Below are positions 1 through 11,531 of a stretch of 64,000 bases of DNA, piece after piece. Source of the stretch: Gigaspora rosea. Lineage: Eukaryota > Glomeromycota > Glomeromycetes > Diversisporales > Gigasporaceae. Each line of letters starts with the position of its first letter. Within the stretch, counting starts at the first letter, position 1. The notes beneath the pieces are model-generated. The model searched no databases. It was not told the DNA's origin and saw nothing but the letters and a program-made list of their open reading frames with translations. The stretch spans positions 87,490-151,489 of the forward strand of contig QKWP01000846.1 in NCBI GenBank assembly GCA_003550325.1, given 5' to 3'. The translations under genes were made by a program, and so were the position numbers.

Positions 1-159
1 GCTACTACTCTACCAGTTTAGCTTTAAATTAAAATCTAAACCACAAGTTTTATTCTTTAGATCATAAAGAACAAAACTTGTGGATTAGTTTTGCATTTTA
101 TAAATTTTTAAAAGAGTAGTAGTATTTTTTGTAAAGCTATTTTTTGTACAGAGTTAAAG

Positions 160-300
160 CTATCTGCACTATACCAAAATGATCCTCTCAATGAGAGGAT
201 TCTAGCGAGCCCAAAATTATTAAAATCCAATCACAGGATTTGTAATCAGAATAGAGTTGTGTTACTATAAAAGTTCTATAATTTATTAAATAATTCATTA
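160..300. repeat. RepA fragment (half arm)
   Basis: It carries the RepA core seen elsewhere: a CTCTCAATGAGAGG hairpin, GAGCCCAAAAT, AAAATCCAATCACAGGAT and a GTTACTATAAAAG tail. The same order recurs at 7,995-8,125 and 8,950-9,080. Only one arm remains, so this is a truncated or half-deleted copy. Confidence 0.75.
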
Positions 301-409
301 GTGAATTATATATACATAATTTTACGTAAGATATTATGGAAAGTAATATTACAAAAATCTTACGATTGATGTGGTATATTATGTAACATATTATATTATA
401 TTACAGTAA

Positions 410-755
410 TATTACAGTTATTATTTCGAATATTTCAAAATATATTGCGAAATATTGTAAAATAGACCAAATAAAAAATGCAAATTACCCCTACAGGGGT
501 CGTGTACTCATGCAAATTTATAAACTAATGCACGCAGGAGGTAATATTTTGATGTTTTGCAGTATTTTGCAGATTTGTGCAAATTTTCAAAATTTTTAAA
601 AAATAAATAAAACGATATACATATTCACATAATTATGCTTTTTTACAGGTTTTCGTAATATTTTACATAGTTTCGCAATTTAATATAAAATTTTATATTT
701 TTTTATTTATTATTATTACATATTATATTTTACATTTATTAAATATACATTTTTA
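410..755 (+). repeat. RepC 5' fragment
   Basis: This AT-rich stretch has AAATATTTCAAAATATATTG, a GCAAATTTGC-type segment and TTTAATATAAAATTTTATAT. It aligns by eye with 61,290-61,610 and with the starts of the fuller copies near 12,181 and 50,780. The SINE at 756 begins immediately after it. No coding potential is seen. Confidence 0.6.
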
Positions 756-2873
756 GGGATGTAGCGACATAGAGAAGCTGTCTGGTTGTCACACCCAAGT
801 GGCAGGTCTAGAGTTCAAATCCCACTGGAGATGAATTGAAAAATAGGCCTGTATTATAGTAACATTTGTTCATCGATCGGTCGGGTATATTACTTGTAAC
901 CTTGGTACCACCATATTGAATGAGAGCTTTGGCATAGTTGTGTAAGTTATACAGACAAATCCAAGAGACCGGAACAATTGAAACCCATTTGGCAAGCCCC
1001 GAGTGGAGAGGTAGCTGGACTTTCGACGGTACCGGGAAAAAGGATCTTAGTAGTGACTATTCAGAAGAGCAAGAGCCTCTATGGCAAAGGGGGCCCACCA
1101 ATCTGGCCACCGAGTCGCACCGGAGGAAAAGGTCATATGTTATAGAAGCATGTACTGTTACGGGGTAAATCGTAGATTTATTAACTTATGTACAAAAATA
1201 TACGGATTTAGATGATTAGGCAACTCGCCAGAGGCGTGACGTTGGTGATTTGGTATTAATTTATTTATTAATGATTTGTTATAAGGAATTATTAAGGGAA
1301 TTTTATTAAATGTATTATGTGATTTATTGGAATCCCGTAGGATGTCCTTTTACAACAGCGAGATCATAGGGTTTTTATAACTTTTACTTTCTTAAGGAAA
1401 CCACGAGGCTTAAAAGAAATTATCTAAAAAGATTGTAAGAAGATGAACTCTAAAGTAGGGGCTTACAACAATAATTACATCATAGAAAGGCTTTGCTTCT
1501 CTTAATAAAATATTTAATATCGCAGCCTCTTGTAATTATATTTGATTTTCTCTTTTCTTTCTACGTGTACTTGTTATTCGGATGTTTGAGTTTTGCGTTT
1601 GTTTGTTTATCCTATTTGGCCGACAAGCCTTAGCCGATAGACAAACATTTAGCCTCAAATAGGATGGCATATACTTCTTTAATCATGAGTTTACTGTGCC
1701 CAATTTTGTAGATCTACCTTTTGCTCGTGACAGTACCAAGGAAAGAGAGACCTTAGGCACCTAAAGCCTGGCAAACAGATCCTTCTGGGCCAACTGGATT
1801 GGTAGTCTGGAATGACTAGAAAAAAGGATCCAAAGAGTGACTGACCGGGTACTGGGGTCTAGTAAACTTCGCAAGGGCAGATGGAACTAATCAGCCAATA
1901 AGAAGCAAAAACATGGAAACGTATACATGTCAAGACCCAACGGAGCTCTGGGCGTACCCATATGGGAGTTTTTAGACATTAAGAGGATTTGGGACCACCA
2001 ATACGGGTATATACTAGTATAAGTGGTGATTGGGTTCTTCCTAGCCTCATAATGCCATCCAACTATATTTGGTACTAGAAGCATTTGCAAAATATACCCA
2101 GATACCTTGATACTATAGCGGGAAGTACAGTTGTTCGCATATTTCCAAATTTAAAATGTTAAATCCTCAGGGTCCTCAAGTCGCAAGAAACTGGCTAATT
2201 GCGGCAGCATACAGGCTTGAGATACTTATCTAATATGGTAGAGGCAGCTGCATGGCTTGAGATACGAACCCTGAGAAGTATGCTAGTAAGGAATTTTCTG
2301 GGTAACCAGATTTCAGGTACACCAACTTGGAAGCATAAAGTGCCTACCTGACAACATACACCAAATTGGAAGTGATGAATTAGAAAATGTAGATAAAGTG
2401 GCGAACATAAGGATGTTGATTATTGGTTAAAAAGGGACGTACAAATCCAGGTCAACTATATAAATAGGAATATAGAAGGCTCTGGTGGGTTTTAGTTGTG
2501 GATAAAATGTTTATAGCCTGAAGTCCTAGTCTCAATACTTGTATATAATATGTATGTATAAAAGGCACCACCATATGTCAATTTGCTTAAGTATTGTGGC
2601 AGCTTATGCTGAAATTGGCTTATGCTGAAAATTTAAGTTATTTTATTATGAAATTATAAAATTTTAAAGGGCTTTTTTAGGGGTGTTTTTTTTTTTAGTT
2701 TGTTTAGAGTTTAGGGTTGGGGTTATTAATAAAAAAGTATATGTGGATTTTAGTAGGTATTATAGATTTAAATAGAGACCCCGGATTTCAGCATAAGCCA
2801 ATTTCAGCATAAGCCGCCACAAGTATTAATAAAGTTTGGGGCAGGAGCTACACCCCTAATATTAAAAAAAAAA
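756..2873 (+). mobile_element. tRNA-headed SINE copy, long form
   Basis: The head (about 756-835) has Pol III-like control elements; the B box reads GAGTTCAAATCCC. The body shares blocks with the - strand copy at 28,590-29,647, including TGGACTTTCGACGGTACC, GAGAGCTTTGGC and ACTGGGGTC. The last part (about 2,100-2,580) matches 26,780-27,188, and the element ends in an A-run (2,864-2,873). A 225-bp MITE sits inside near the 3' end. It is much more GC-rich than its surroundings. No clear TSD was found, so the exact ends are approximate. The open frames inside are not supported as genes. Confidence 0.7.
2596..2820. mobile_element. 225-bp MITE with 7-bp TSD
   Basis: Terminal inverted repeats of about 45 bp start GTGGCAGCTTATGCTGAAAT and contain two GGCTTATGCTGAAA units. 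Direct AAGTATT copies flank it (2,589-2,595 and 2,821-2,827). It interrupts the 3' end of the SINE, so it is younger than the SINE. No transposase is present. A 7-bp TSD does not settle the superfamily. Confidence 0.85.
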
Positions 2874-2889
2874 TATATATATATATATA

Positions 2890-3530
2890 TATGATCCAGT
2901 GCATAAAGATTTGTACCTCAAAAAGTTTTATAATTTTAACTCTTAGTATAAGTTTTTATATTTTTGATTAATTATTAAAAATTTTTTAATATCAAATAAA
3001 ATAGGTTTTAATCTAACTTATTATATTATTTTTATTGTTTTAACATTGTTTTATTATAATAATTTTGCATATACAATTTGCTGTATTCAAGAAAAAAAGG
3101 AAAAATTTTTTTTAAAAAAAAGATATTTTAAATATTTTCGCAACCAATATGCAGCTCTATAAGCTTGTACTATGCAAGTGCATTAATGTGCATATGATAA
3201 AGATATGGTTAAAATTTGAGCAAAATTGAATCACTAGTTGTGAAGAAATTAAGCTTTAAAGTGAAATAATTTGATTTTTTTACTATATACGCGTATATAT
3301 GATTACTATAGATTACTATAGTAAATTATATAGTAAATATTGTTAAAAAAAGTTACTATTAATAATTTTTTTTTATTTTATCAATAAAATAATCAAAATA
3401 ATTTTATTTTTATTAATCTGGTAACCTAATAAGTATATTAAATTAAAAAAATCAAAAATTAATTTGTACAAAAAATATTTGAATCAGAGCTATTTGAGAT
3501 ACAAATCTTTATGCACCGGACTATACATTT
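2890..3530. mobile_element. Inverted-repeat element, about 640 bp
   Basis: The left end has CAGTGCATAAAGATTTGTAC and the right end its complement (ACAAATCTTTATGCACCGG). The interior is AT-rich with smaller palindromes near 3,290-3,340. The TSD is unclear because the left flank is a TA run. Confidence 0.65.
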
Positions 3531-3743
3531 TTAATTAATATTACATACTTTATTATATATTACATTATTATAGTATTATTTTTACATTATTACAAATATT
3601 TTAAACTACTTACGCACTTTTAACATTTAATTCTATTACTATAGTTCACGATATCTAAAGATTAAAACACGTTACTTGTCCTATTTTAAAAAATTTTATA
3701 TTGAAATTTACTATTTTTTTGATTTCTTGTATTTTAATTGGTC

Positions 3744-3838
3744 AAAATATTTTTTCCAAAAAAATTTTTTTAATTAAAATAACAAATTAGNAAAATATTT
3801 TTTCCAAAAAAATTTTTTTAATTAAAATAACAAATTAG
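3744..3838. other. Assembly join: 47-bp exact repeat around a single N
   Basis: Bases 3,744-3,790 and 3,792-3,838 are identical and separated by one N (3,791). This is the mark of two contigs joined without collapsing their overlap, not a biological duplication. Confidence 0.9.
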
Positions 3839-3954
3839 CCAATAGCAAGAGGCCAAAACATGTGACTTGTCCTATTTTCATTAATTGTTTGACACATCAT
3901 ATAAAAATTAAGCATTTTTAAAGTAATATTAATCAAAAATATATAATAATTATT

Positions 3955-5200
3955 TTAAAAATAAACTGTAAGTTGTAACAAATTATTTTGGTTACAATTT
4001 AGCAGCTTTCTTTTTTTATATCTTTTATGTAATAAGAGCTATTAATTTTTGAAATTATTTTAGTTTTTAGATGTCGCCACTGTATATACAAAAAACTAGC
4101 TCTACACACTTATTTTCACTCACTCCACAGTTAGCTATTATCTTCGCTTTTTTGTTTTCTATTGTCTTTGCTTTAACTACTTCTTTTGTTTTGGCTATAA
4201 CCTTCATTTTACACTCTTTTTCTAAATACTTCAAAGTGAAAAAAATAAAAAAAATTTTTTAGAAGTGTTAGTATTCTTGCAAATCGCTAGAGAACTCTAG
4301 TATATTTTGCAAAGTGCTAGAGAAAGTGCCAAAAAAGTCGCAGTGTCAAAGAAGTTAGGAATAAATAAAATAAAATAAAAATTAAAAAAATAAGTAATTA
4401 AAAAAACAAAAAGTGTAAGCAAACTAATAAAAAAAAATAAACAAAGTCCCAAATCTTCATTTCTCTGAAGTAAAAGTTCACATTCTTGCAAATTTTGAAA
4501 TTGTGAAAGCTGGTTTAATTTTCTTGCAAAATGCCAAAAAAGTTGTGAAGTGTTGAAAAAGTCTGGTTGGTTTTTTTGCAAAGTGCTAGGAATTAAGAGT
4601 TCTGTTCTCGCAAAGTGCTGAAATAAAATAAATTAATAAAAAAAATTTTAAAAATAAACAATAAACCAAAAAAACAAAAGCAAAAAACACAAAATGAAAA
4701 AATAAATAAAGCGAAACCTTGCAAGAACTTGCAAAAACTTGCGACCATTTCTCTAAAGAAGCGTTTTTAAAAATTTAGAAATTACTAGGGAAATTAGTTG
4801 TATATTCTTAAAAATGTTAGAAACCATAGTTGGCATGCTCAAGGTTTCTAAAAGTTGTTTGTTTTTTTTGTAAAGTGCTAAAGTAAAAACAAAACAAAAA
4901 AATTGAAAAATAAATAAATAAAAATAAAAATAAAAAAAACAAATAAAAACAAAAAAATAAATAAAACCAAAAAATAAAATAAAATAAAAAACAAAATAAA
5001 ATCAAAAAATCAAAAAAAAACAAAATAGAAGATTTAATTATAAACAAAAGATCTAATTTAATTTTGTTGTACAGGATTTGAACATTATTAAACTATTTTG
5101 AACTATTTGAAAAATCAGTCTAATGTGCGATCCAGGTTATAGATTTACTGATCCAGCTTGGTTTCTTAGCCTAAAACATTTTGAAAGTGGTTCAAAATAT
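3955..5200 (+). repeat. RepC copy 1
   Basis: The long AT-rich repeat contains a TAGCTCTACACACTTATTTT segment, CACAGTTAGCTATTAT and then spaced copies of TTGCAAAGTGCTAGA, mixed with A-rich filler and ending near GATCCAGGTTATAGATTTAC. The same order is seen at 12,181-13,505 and 50,780-52,330. The apparent reading frames are low-complexity A/T artefacts. No terminal inverted repeat or TSD was identified. Confidence 0.7.
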
Positions 5201-5207
5201 TTTGTAA

Positions 5208-5699
5208 GGGAGCATCCAGAAATCAGCTGATTTTTGTTTACTATGAGCCTACCTCCACCCACACCTGATACCCCAATTAGCCAATCAGATTTTACGATTA
5301 TTAAAAAGTTAAATATAACATTTAATAGTAAATAACTTTTGAACTACTGGACCAAATTTGATGATTCAACTACCAAAATGATCCTCTTAATGATGAGAGA
5401 ATTCTAGTGAGCCCAAAATTAATAAAATCCAATCACAGGATCCTGTGATTGGATTTTACTGATTTTGGGCTCACTAGAATCCTCTTGTTGAGAGGATCAT
5501 TTTGGTAGTTGAATCATCAAATTTGGTCCAGTTTGTTCAAAAGTTATTAATTATCAAATATTATTAATAAATCTATAATTTTGGTCAAAAATAATTTTGC
5601 AACTTTGGCTGGAATTATGAAATTTTGTCTGGAATTACACCTGATACTTTAGCTGACCCACCCACCCACCCAGAAATCAGCTAATTTCTGAAAGCTCCC
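5208..5699. mobile_element. PIF/Harbinger-like MITE, copy 1
   Basis: The termini are GGGAGCATCCAGAAATCAGC and the inverse ending GAAAGCTCCC, flanked by TAA on both sides (5,205-5,207 and 5,700-5,702). A 3-bp TWA duplication is typical of PIF/Harbinger. The centre (about 5,325-5,560) is a RepA palindrome. No transposase is present. Confidence 0.85.
5325..5560. repeat. RepA palindrome inside the PIF-like MITE
   Basis: Two arms of RepA face each other around GGATCCTGTGATTGGATTTT. Each arm runs TGGACCAAATTTGATGATTC, CTACCAAAATGATCCTC, then GAGCCCAAAA. It is either nested in the MITE or forms its natural core, since the second, larger copy of the same MITE also contains RepA. Confidence 0.8.
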
Positions 5700-5825
5700 T
5701 AATATATTTTGAAATATTTCGAAATTACTTACATAATATTTCGAAAATTTGATATTTTGAAATATTTCAAAATATATTACATAATATTTTGCTTATATTA
5801 CTTATGTAAGATTACACTATTATAA

Positions 5826-6364
5826 ATTTGCTAATGAGGTACTGCTCTACCAAGTTTTCTGTTGAGGATAAGCCAAATTGTACCTTCAGATACAAGAAGG
5901 AGTCTTAAGGGCTCTTCTAAAAAAAGATCCAGGTGCCTGGACTAACTATAGGTAATGCAAATATTTGGCAAATTAGTTGAAAGTAGTAGAAGATCAAAAG
6001 GTTTAAGAGTAGGGTGAATGTAAATCATTTATCATATAATTTTAGTGGTACAATAAGATTTATATAGAAAATAAAAAAGTGCTACAAATAAAACTTTTTA
6101 CAGTTGTTATTAATTTAGCCAAAAATTTTATAATTATAGTACAAAATACTCTTTATAATAGTAAAATTTTAATAAATATAGTATTTAAAAAAATTATACT
6201 TCTATATGTCGTAAAGTTTTCCTAAGTTGGTTTAAATTTTCTCTAGTTATACAAAATGATTAATTCTGATTGGTTGAATCTATGTTGTTTACAATTGTAA
6301 TTGGTTGATCACCTGATTTCATATGAAAATAATCTACGTTCACCCAGTATTCACTCTACCCTCA
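5826..6364 (+). mobile_element. Interrupted SINE, 5' remnant
   Basis: The stretch GCTCTACCAAGTTTTCTGTT with GGATAAGCC and AAGGAGTCTTAAGGGCTC matches the body of the - strand SINE (28,590-29,647). The same SINE copy resumes at 6,851, 11,532 and 15,351, so this is one element split by later insertions. The part from about 6,000 to 6,364 is too decayed to align by eye. Confidence 0.55.
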
Positions 6365-6366
6365 TA

Positions 6367-6848
6367 TCCACCGATTTGGTTTCACTCCAAAATTAGCCAA
6401 TCATGATCGAGAATTATTTGCTATTAAAATTTATTACAAAGTGAGTTTTGACAACAACGGTCTTTTAAACTTACTTATGATCCATAATTAAGTGTATAGA
6501 ATATTGTAATATCTACATGTTTAATTATTAGCAGAAAGTAAGTTAAAAAGGTAGTTTTCCTGAAAAGTTCTTCTGAATTTACCCTTACCTATTATACAAC
6601 CGATCAAACAATGACAAACCGATCCTTTTCTATCCGAAAATACCAAAACGCTTCAACAACTAGTAATAGTGCTTTCTTTTACAGCTTGGCGTAGCTGTTC
6701 TTTAAATATTTATTGCTTGTTTATCTCATATAGAGGCTAAAAAACTATTTTATTTGAAGGTTTCGTTTGTTATTCTTTATGTCACTTAATAGCAGAAGTT
6801 TGTGTAATGGTTTATCGAAAAAAGACCCCTAAAAATCAAATCGGTGGA
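6367..6848. mobile_element. 482-bp MITE with TA target sites
   Basis: Inverted ends TCCACCGATTTGGTTT and AAATCAAATCGGTGGA are flanked by TA (6,365-6,366 and 6,849-6,850), as for Tc1/mariner-derived Stowaway elements. The interior holds no recognisable transposase. It splits the SINE. Confidence 0.75.
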
Positions 6849-6850
6849 TA

Positions 6851-6890
6851 CGTTAAATAGGCAATTCCCATAGTTGGGTTGCAGGTATGG
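6851..6890 (+). mobile_element. Interrupted SINE, middle piece 1
   Basis: AAATAGGCAAT followed by GTTGGGTTGCAGGTATG matches AATAGGCAATGCCAGTATG and GGGTTGCAGGTATG of the SINE at 28,590-29,647 read on its sense strand. Confidence 0.7.
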
Positions 6891-7137
6891 AGGACTCCAG
6901 AACTACTCCAGGCATTTTTTATATAGGTCATAAGAGAGCTTCCAGAAATCAGCTAATTTCAGAGTAGGTGGGTGGAACAGCTGAAGTATTAGGTGTAATT
7001 CTGGCCAAAATTTCATAATTTCGGCCAAAGTTGCAAAATTATTTTTAACCAAAATTATATATTTATTAATAATATTTAATAATTAATTACCAATCTGGAT
7101 AAGATCAGTACTATAGCTATATTATTACCATATTTGG

Positions 7138-7618
7138 GGGTTATCTAAAGCCATGTACCCACGTGGCATTTTTGTATAAATCAACCAAATGGAGTCACGA
7201 AATTTTGTTTATACGGATCAGCCCGAAGAAGTCAAAAAACAAAAAAAACGCAAGAACATAAAAACAGTATTCTAAACCTATCTTGGGCCATTAATAAAAA
7301 TGCCGGGAAGGTAATTTTATCTATATTGGTCCTAACTAGGGTTCGGAATGGGCCAGCCCGTTAGGCCCGTTGGACTTTTTTTGAGAATTAATTTGGGCCA
7401 CGTCTCATAGAGCTAGTCACATGATAATTTATTATGTGACTGGCACTTTTACAACGTGGCCCAAATTAACTTTTTAAAAAAGCCCAACAGGCTAACGGGC
7501 CGGCCCATTCCGAACCCTAGTCCTAACCCTAACTCTGACCCTAATACTAAACAGTCTCTGATACGAATTTTAACTAAAATTTCAAAAAATCACGTGGGTA
7601 CATGGCTTTAGCCATCCT
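7138..7618. mobile_element. Mutator-like MITE W, copy 1
   Basis: The ends share CTAAAGCCATGTACCCACGT in inverted orientation. A perfect 9-bp duplication CATATTTGG flanks it (7,129-7,137 and 7,619-7,627). A second copy at 29,809-30,086 also has a perfect 9-bp TSD, so the family consistently makes 9-bp duplications, as Mutator-like elements do. Its interior is interrupted by a hAT-like palindrome. Confidence 0.85.
7337..7519. mobile_element. hAT-like GC-rich palindrome, 183 bp
   Basis: The ends are TAGGGTTCGGAATGGGCC and its exact complement, flanked by a perfect 8-bp TSD GTCCTAAC (7,329-7,336 and 7,520-7,527). TAGGG ends with 8-bp TSDs fit hAT. The whole element is a near-palindrome made of GGGCC/GGCCC-type words, far more GC-rich than its host element. 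Confidence 0.9.
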
Positions 7619-7947
7619 CATATTTGGAATTGGAGATAAACAAATATATAAACAATATATTAGTAAATCTGTTTTAGGCCTAATAAAAAGTTTTTTTTGT
7701 ACTAAGTAAATATTATTTTTTGATATAAGAAAGTTGTAGAGCATATTTTTGTGCATCTACTAGTAAAATTTCATTAAAATCAGACTAGTAGATAAGAAGA
7801 TATGAGTAAAAACATCTTTAAAATTCTTTAAATCATATAAAAATTTTATATATACAGGCCTGATCCAGATTTTGTACTACTTTGTTTATATATTTGTTTT
7901 GACCCAATTCTAAATATAGAAATATTGCTGATCTTATCTGGATTGGC

Positions 7948-8280
7948 AATTAATAACTTTTGATCTACTGGACCAAATTTGATAATTCAACTGCCAGAAT
8001 AATCCTCTCAATGAGAAAATTCTAGTAAGCCCAAAACTGTTAAAATCCAATCACAGGATTCTGTGATCAGAATAAATTTGTGTTACTATAAAAGTTTTAT
8101 AATTTATTAAATAATTATAACCCATTTATAGTAACACAAATTTATTTTGATCTTAGAATTCTGTGATTGGATTTTAGTGATTTTGGACTTATTAGAATTC
8201 TCTCATTGAGAGGATTATTTTGGTAGTTAAATTATCGGAATTGGCCCAGTAGATCAGAAGGTATTAACAATTAAAATTGA
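7948..8280. repeat. RepA palindrome, copy in nest (left)
   Basis: Arms starting AATAACTTTTGATCTACTGG face each other around TTATAACCCATTTATAG near 8,120. The arms contain the CTCTCAATGAGA hairpin and the GTTACTATAAA segment. The right arm shows more A/T substitutions than the left. Confidence 0.8.
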
Positions 8281-8291
8281 TGTTTAATTGT

Positions 8292-8901
8292 TAGGGAATA
8301 GATTTGTTGCATCCGCGACATGTCCATCCCTAATTCGGCCAATCAAATCGCACGATTTTGTAGGCAAAAAATTTTATTTTTTAAAAATTCCTATAAAATG
8401 TAAAAATAAATAAGCAATATCAAAGCATATAATGTAAAATTTTATTCTGAACAACTTTTTCTAAGTCATAAAGATAGATTATCTTAGTAAAAAAACCGTT
8501 TTATAAGAAAAATCAAAAATTTCATACGTTAGCACTTTTTTTTACTAATATAAATCTATCTTTACGTTTAAGAATTATATGTAAAATTTTATGCTAAACA
8601 ACTTTTTCTAAGTTAAAAAGTAGATTGTTTTAGTAAAAAAAAAGTTTTATATGTGCTAACTTTGGAAATTTTTGATTTTTCTTATAAAATGTTTTTTTTT
8701 ACTAAGACAATCTATCTTTATGACTTAGAAAAAGTTGTTCAGAATAAAATTTTACGTTATATGGCATGCTATTTTATATAAATTTTATACTTTATTATTT
8801 AATTTTTAAAAAAAAATTTTTTTGTCTATAAAATCATGCGATTTGATTGGCCAAACCAGGGGGTGCGACATGTCGCGGGTGCAACAAATTTATTTTCCCT
8901 A
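8292..8901. mobile_element. Foldback element, 610 bp, 5-bp TSD
   Basis: The ends TAGGGAATAGATTTGTTGCA and CAACAAATTTATTTTCCCTA are inverted, with GCGACATGTC and CCAATCAAATCG blocks in both arms. ATTGT flanks both ends (8,287-8,291 and 8,902-8,906). The interior has several TTTTACTAAGAC/GTCTTAGTAAAA-type inverted blocks. Decayed relatives occur near 15,475-15,800 and within 61,677-62,932. Confidence 0.75.
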
Positions 8902-8904
8902 ATT

Positions 8905-9225
8905 GTTAATAACTTCTGATCTACTGGGCCAATTTCGATGATTTAACTACCAAAATGATCCTCTCAATGAGAGGATTCTAAAAAGCCCAAAATATTAAAA
9001 TCCAATCACAGACCCTAAGATTAAAATAAATTTGTGTTATTATAAATGGGTTATAATTATTTAATAAATTATAGAACTTTTATAGTAATACAAATCTATT
9101 CTGATCACAGGATTCTGTGATTGGATTTAACAATTTTGTACTCACTAGAATCCTCTCATTAAGAGGATTATTTTGGTAGTTGAATCATCAAATTTGGTCC
9201 AGTAGATCAAAAGTTATTTCCTATT
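8905..9225. repeat. RepA palindrome, copy in nest (right)
   Basis: This palindrome contains AACTTCTGATCTACTGGGCC, ACCAAAATGATCCTCTCAA and the complementary right arm ending CCAGTAGATCAAAAGTTATT. The assembly artefact repeats it exactly at 10,345-10,665; that second occurrence should not be counted. Confidence 0.8.
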
Positions 9226-9284
9226 AAATATTATATTTAATTTTTAATAATCATAAAATCTGATTGGCTAATTGGGGTATCAGG

Positions 9285-9760
9285 TAGTGATACAAATCGA
9301 TGAAAATTTTTCAATCGATTAGTTGATAAATTATTTTATCTAACTAATCGATTAATCGATTTTATTCAACTAATTGATTAGTTGGCCAATAGATTAATCG
9401 ACTAATTGATTAATCAATTAGTTGACTGATTGATTGACTAACTAATCGATTAACCAACTAATCGATTGGCCAACTAATCGATTAGCTGAAAATAAATAAT
9501 AAACGAAACTTGGTAAAATATACATAAGATAGCAATTGAAACAGCTGGGTTGATATTCATATAATCGGTTGATTAAACAACCAATTGTCTAGTCGATTAA
9601 TTAATTAATCGACTAGTCGATTAATTGATTAATTGTCCAATTGACTAATCGATTAGTCGATTAATCGATTAATCGACTAAGTTGGGTCTGTAAAATTCAA
9701 ATCGATTAGTTGTCAACTTTACAACTAATCGATTAATTCAATTTTTGATTCGTATTACTA
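9285..9760. mobile_element. hAT-like MITE built of AACTAATCGATT minisatellite
   Basis: The ends TAGTGATACAAATC and GATTCGTATTACTA are inverted and flanked by a perfect 8-bp TSD GTATCAGG (9,277-9,284 and 9,761-9,768). The interior consists of short self-complementary words around ATCGAT and CTAATCGATTAG, so the whole can fold on itself at many registers. There is no coding capacity. It is repeated at 10,725-11,200 only because of the assembly artefact. Confidence 0.9.
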
Positions 9761-11531
9761 GTATCAGGTGTGGGTGGGAGTATGCTCATAGTAAACAAAA
9801 ATCAGCTGATTTCTGGAAGCTCTCTAACTGGGATTTTGACCAATTTTAACCTAATTTGCTAAAAATAACAAAACTATATTTACTTAAATAACTTCTAATC
9901 CAGTGATCAGAATTGAATAACTTTTTTTATTAGATGCATCTCACTGAGAGCTTTATTTTAAAAAAAAGTCATTCAAATTGGACCACTAGATGCCAAGATA
10001 ATTGCCAAAAACTGTTTTTCTGCTTCTTAAATTTTAGGGGTTTTGCTAAAANTTAAAAAGTAGATTGTTTTAGTAAAAAAAAAGTTTTATATGTGCTAAC
10101 TTTGGAAATTTTTGATTTTTCTTATAAAATGTTTTTTTTTACTAAGACAATCTATCTTTATGACTTAGAAAAAGTTGTTCAGAATAAAATTTTACGTTAT
10201 ATGGCATGCTATTTTATATAAATTTTATACTTTATTATTTAATTTTTAAAAAAAAATTTTTTTGTCTATAAAATCATGCGATTTGATTGGCCAAACCAGG
10301 GGGTGCGACATGTCGCGGGTGCAACAAATTTATTTTCCCTAATTGTTAATAACTTCTGATCTACTGGGCCAATTTCGATGATTTAACTACCAAAATGATC
10401 CTCTCAATGAGAGGATTCTAAAAAGCCCAAAATATTAAAATCCAATCACAGACCCTAAGATTAAAATAAATTTGTGTTATTATAAATGGGTTATAATTAT
10501 TTAATAAATTATAGAACTTTTATAGTAATACAAATCTATTCTGATCACAGGATTCTGTGATTGGATTTAACAATTTTGTACTCACTAGAATCCTCTCATT
10601 AAGAGGATTATTTTGGTAGTTGAATCATCAAATTTGGTCCAGTAGATCAAAAGTTATTTCCTATTAAATATTATATTTAATTTTTAATAATCATAAAATC
10701 TGATTGGCTAATTGGGGTATCAGGTAGTGATACAAATCGATGAAAATTTTTCAATCGATTAGTTGATAAATTATTTTATCTAACTAATCGATTAATCGAT
10801 TTTATTCAACTAATTGATTAGTTGGCCAATAGATTAATCGACTAATTGATTAATCAATTAGTTGACTGATTGATTGACTAACTAATCGATTAACCAACTA
10901 ATCGATTGGCCAACTAATCGATTAGCTGAAAATAAATAATAAACGAAACTTGGTAAAATATACATAAGATAGCAATTGAAACAGCTGGGTTGATATTCAT
11001 ATAATCGGTTGATTAAACAACCAATTGTCTAGTCGATTAATTAATTAATCGACTAGTCGATTAATTGATTAATTGTCCAATTGACTAATCGATTAGTCGA
11101 TTAATCGATTAATCGACTAAGTTGGGTCTGTAAAATTCAAATCGATTAGTTGTCAACTTTACAACTAATCGATTAATTCAATTTTTGATTCGTATTACTA
11201 GTATCAGGTGTGGGTGGGAGTATGCTCATAGTAAACAAAAATCAGCTGATTTCTGGAAGCTCTCTAACTGGGATTTTGACCAATTTTAACCTAATTTGCT
11301 AAAAATAACAAAACTATATTTACTTAAATAACTTCTAATCCAGTGATCAGAATTGAATAACTTTTTTTATTAGATGCATCTCACTGAGAGCTTTATTTTA
11401 AAAAAAAGTCATTCAAATTGGACCACTAGATGCCAAGATAATTGCCAAAAACTGTTTTTCTGCTTCTTAAATTTTAGGGGTTTTGCTAAAATGCATAATG
11501 TATAACCTCTGTACTATATTTTCGGGGTCCT

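Larger units (their letters stand above)
7090..7946. mobile_element. Inverted-repeat element CCAATCTGGATAAGATCAG
   Basis: The left end CCAATCTGGATAAGATCAG and its complement at the right (CTGATCTTATCTGGATTGG) bound an AT-rich interior that itself carries the 9-bp-TSD MITE at 7,138-7,618. The flanks resemble each other (ATTAATTA and CAATTAAT) but no exact TSD could be fixed. Confidence 0.65.
6934..9824. mobile_element. PIF/Harbinger-like element, copy 2, stuffed with nested inserts
   Basis: The ends GAGAGCTTCCAGAAATCAGC and GAAATCAGCTGATTT-type inverse are flanked by TAA (6,931-6,933 and 9,825-9,827). The arms GTGGGTGG and GGCCAAAATTTCATAATTTC match the small copy at 5,208-5,699. The extra length comes from inserts at 7,090-7,946, 7,948-8,280, 8,292-8,901, 8,905-9,225 and 9,285-9,760. 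No transposase frame is present. Confidence 0.85.
8613..11491. other. False 1,439-bp direct duplication across one N
   Basis: Bases 8,613-10,051 and 10,053-11,491 read the same, including every degenerate base inside the nested elements, and are separated by a single N at 10,052. As at 3,791, this fits two contigs with an uncollapsed overlap. The true locus is probably 1,440 bp shorter. Confidence 0.9.
6891..11531. mobile_element. RepF element, split by a nested PIF-like element
   Basis: The left end AGGACTCC with TATATAGGTCATAA and the right end ATTTTCGGGGTCCT match the intact short copy at 20,113-20,408. The flanks AGGTATGG and AGATATGC are an imperfect 8-bp TSD within the SINE. Most of the span is the nested PIF-like element (6,934-9,824) plus a false assembly repeat of 1,439 bp; the RepF sequence itself is only about 300 bp. 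Confidence 0.75.

Noticed and set aside
938-1168. 76-residue frame in the first SINE
   Set aside because: The matching stretch of the 28,590-29,647 copy does not keep the frame; open only through higher GC.
4817-5047. Phe-rich membrane protein frame in RepC
   Set aside because: Made of A/T-rich filler; not kept in the other RepC copies.
8613-11491. Recent segmental duplication
   Set aside because: Exact identity with a single N at the join, like the shorter case at 3,791, points to an assembly overlap.
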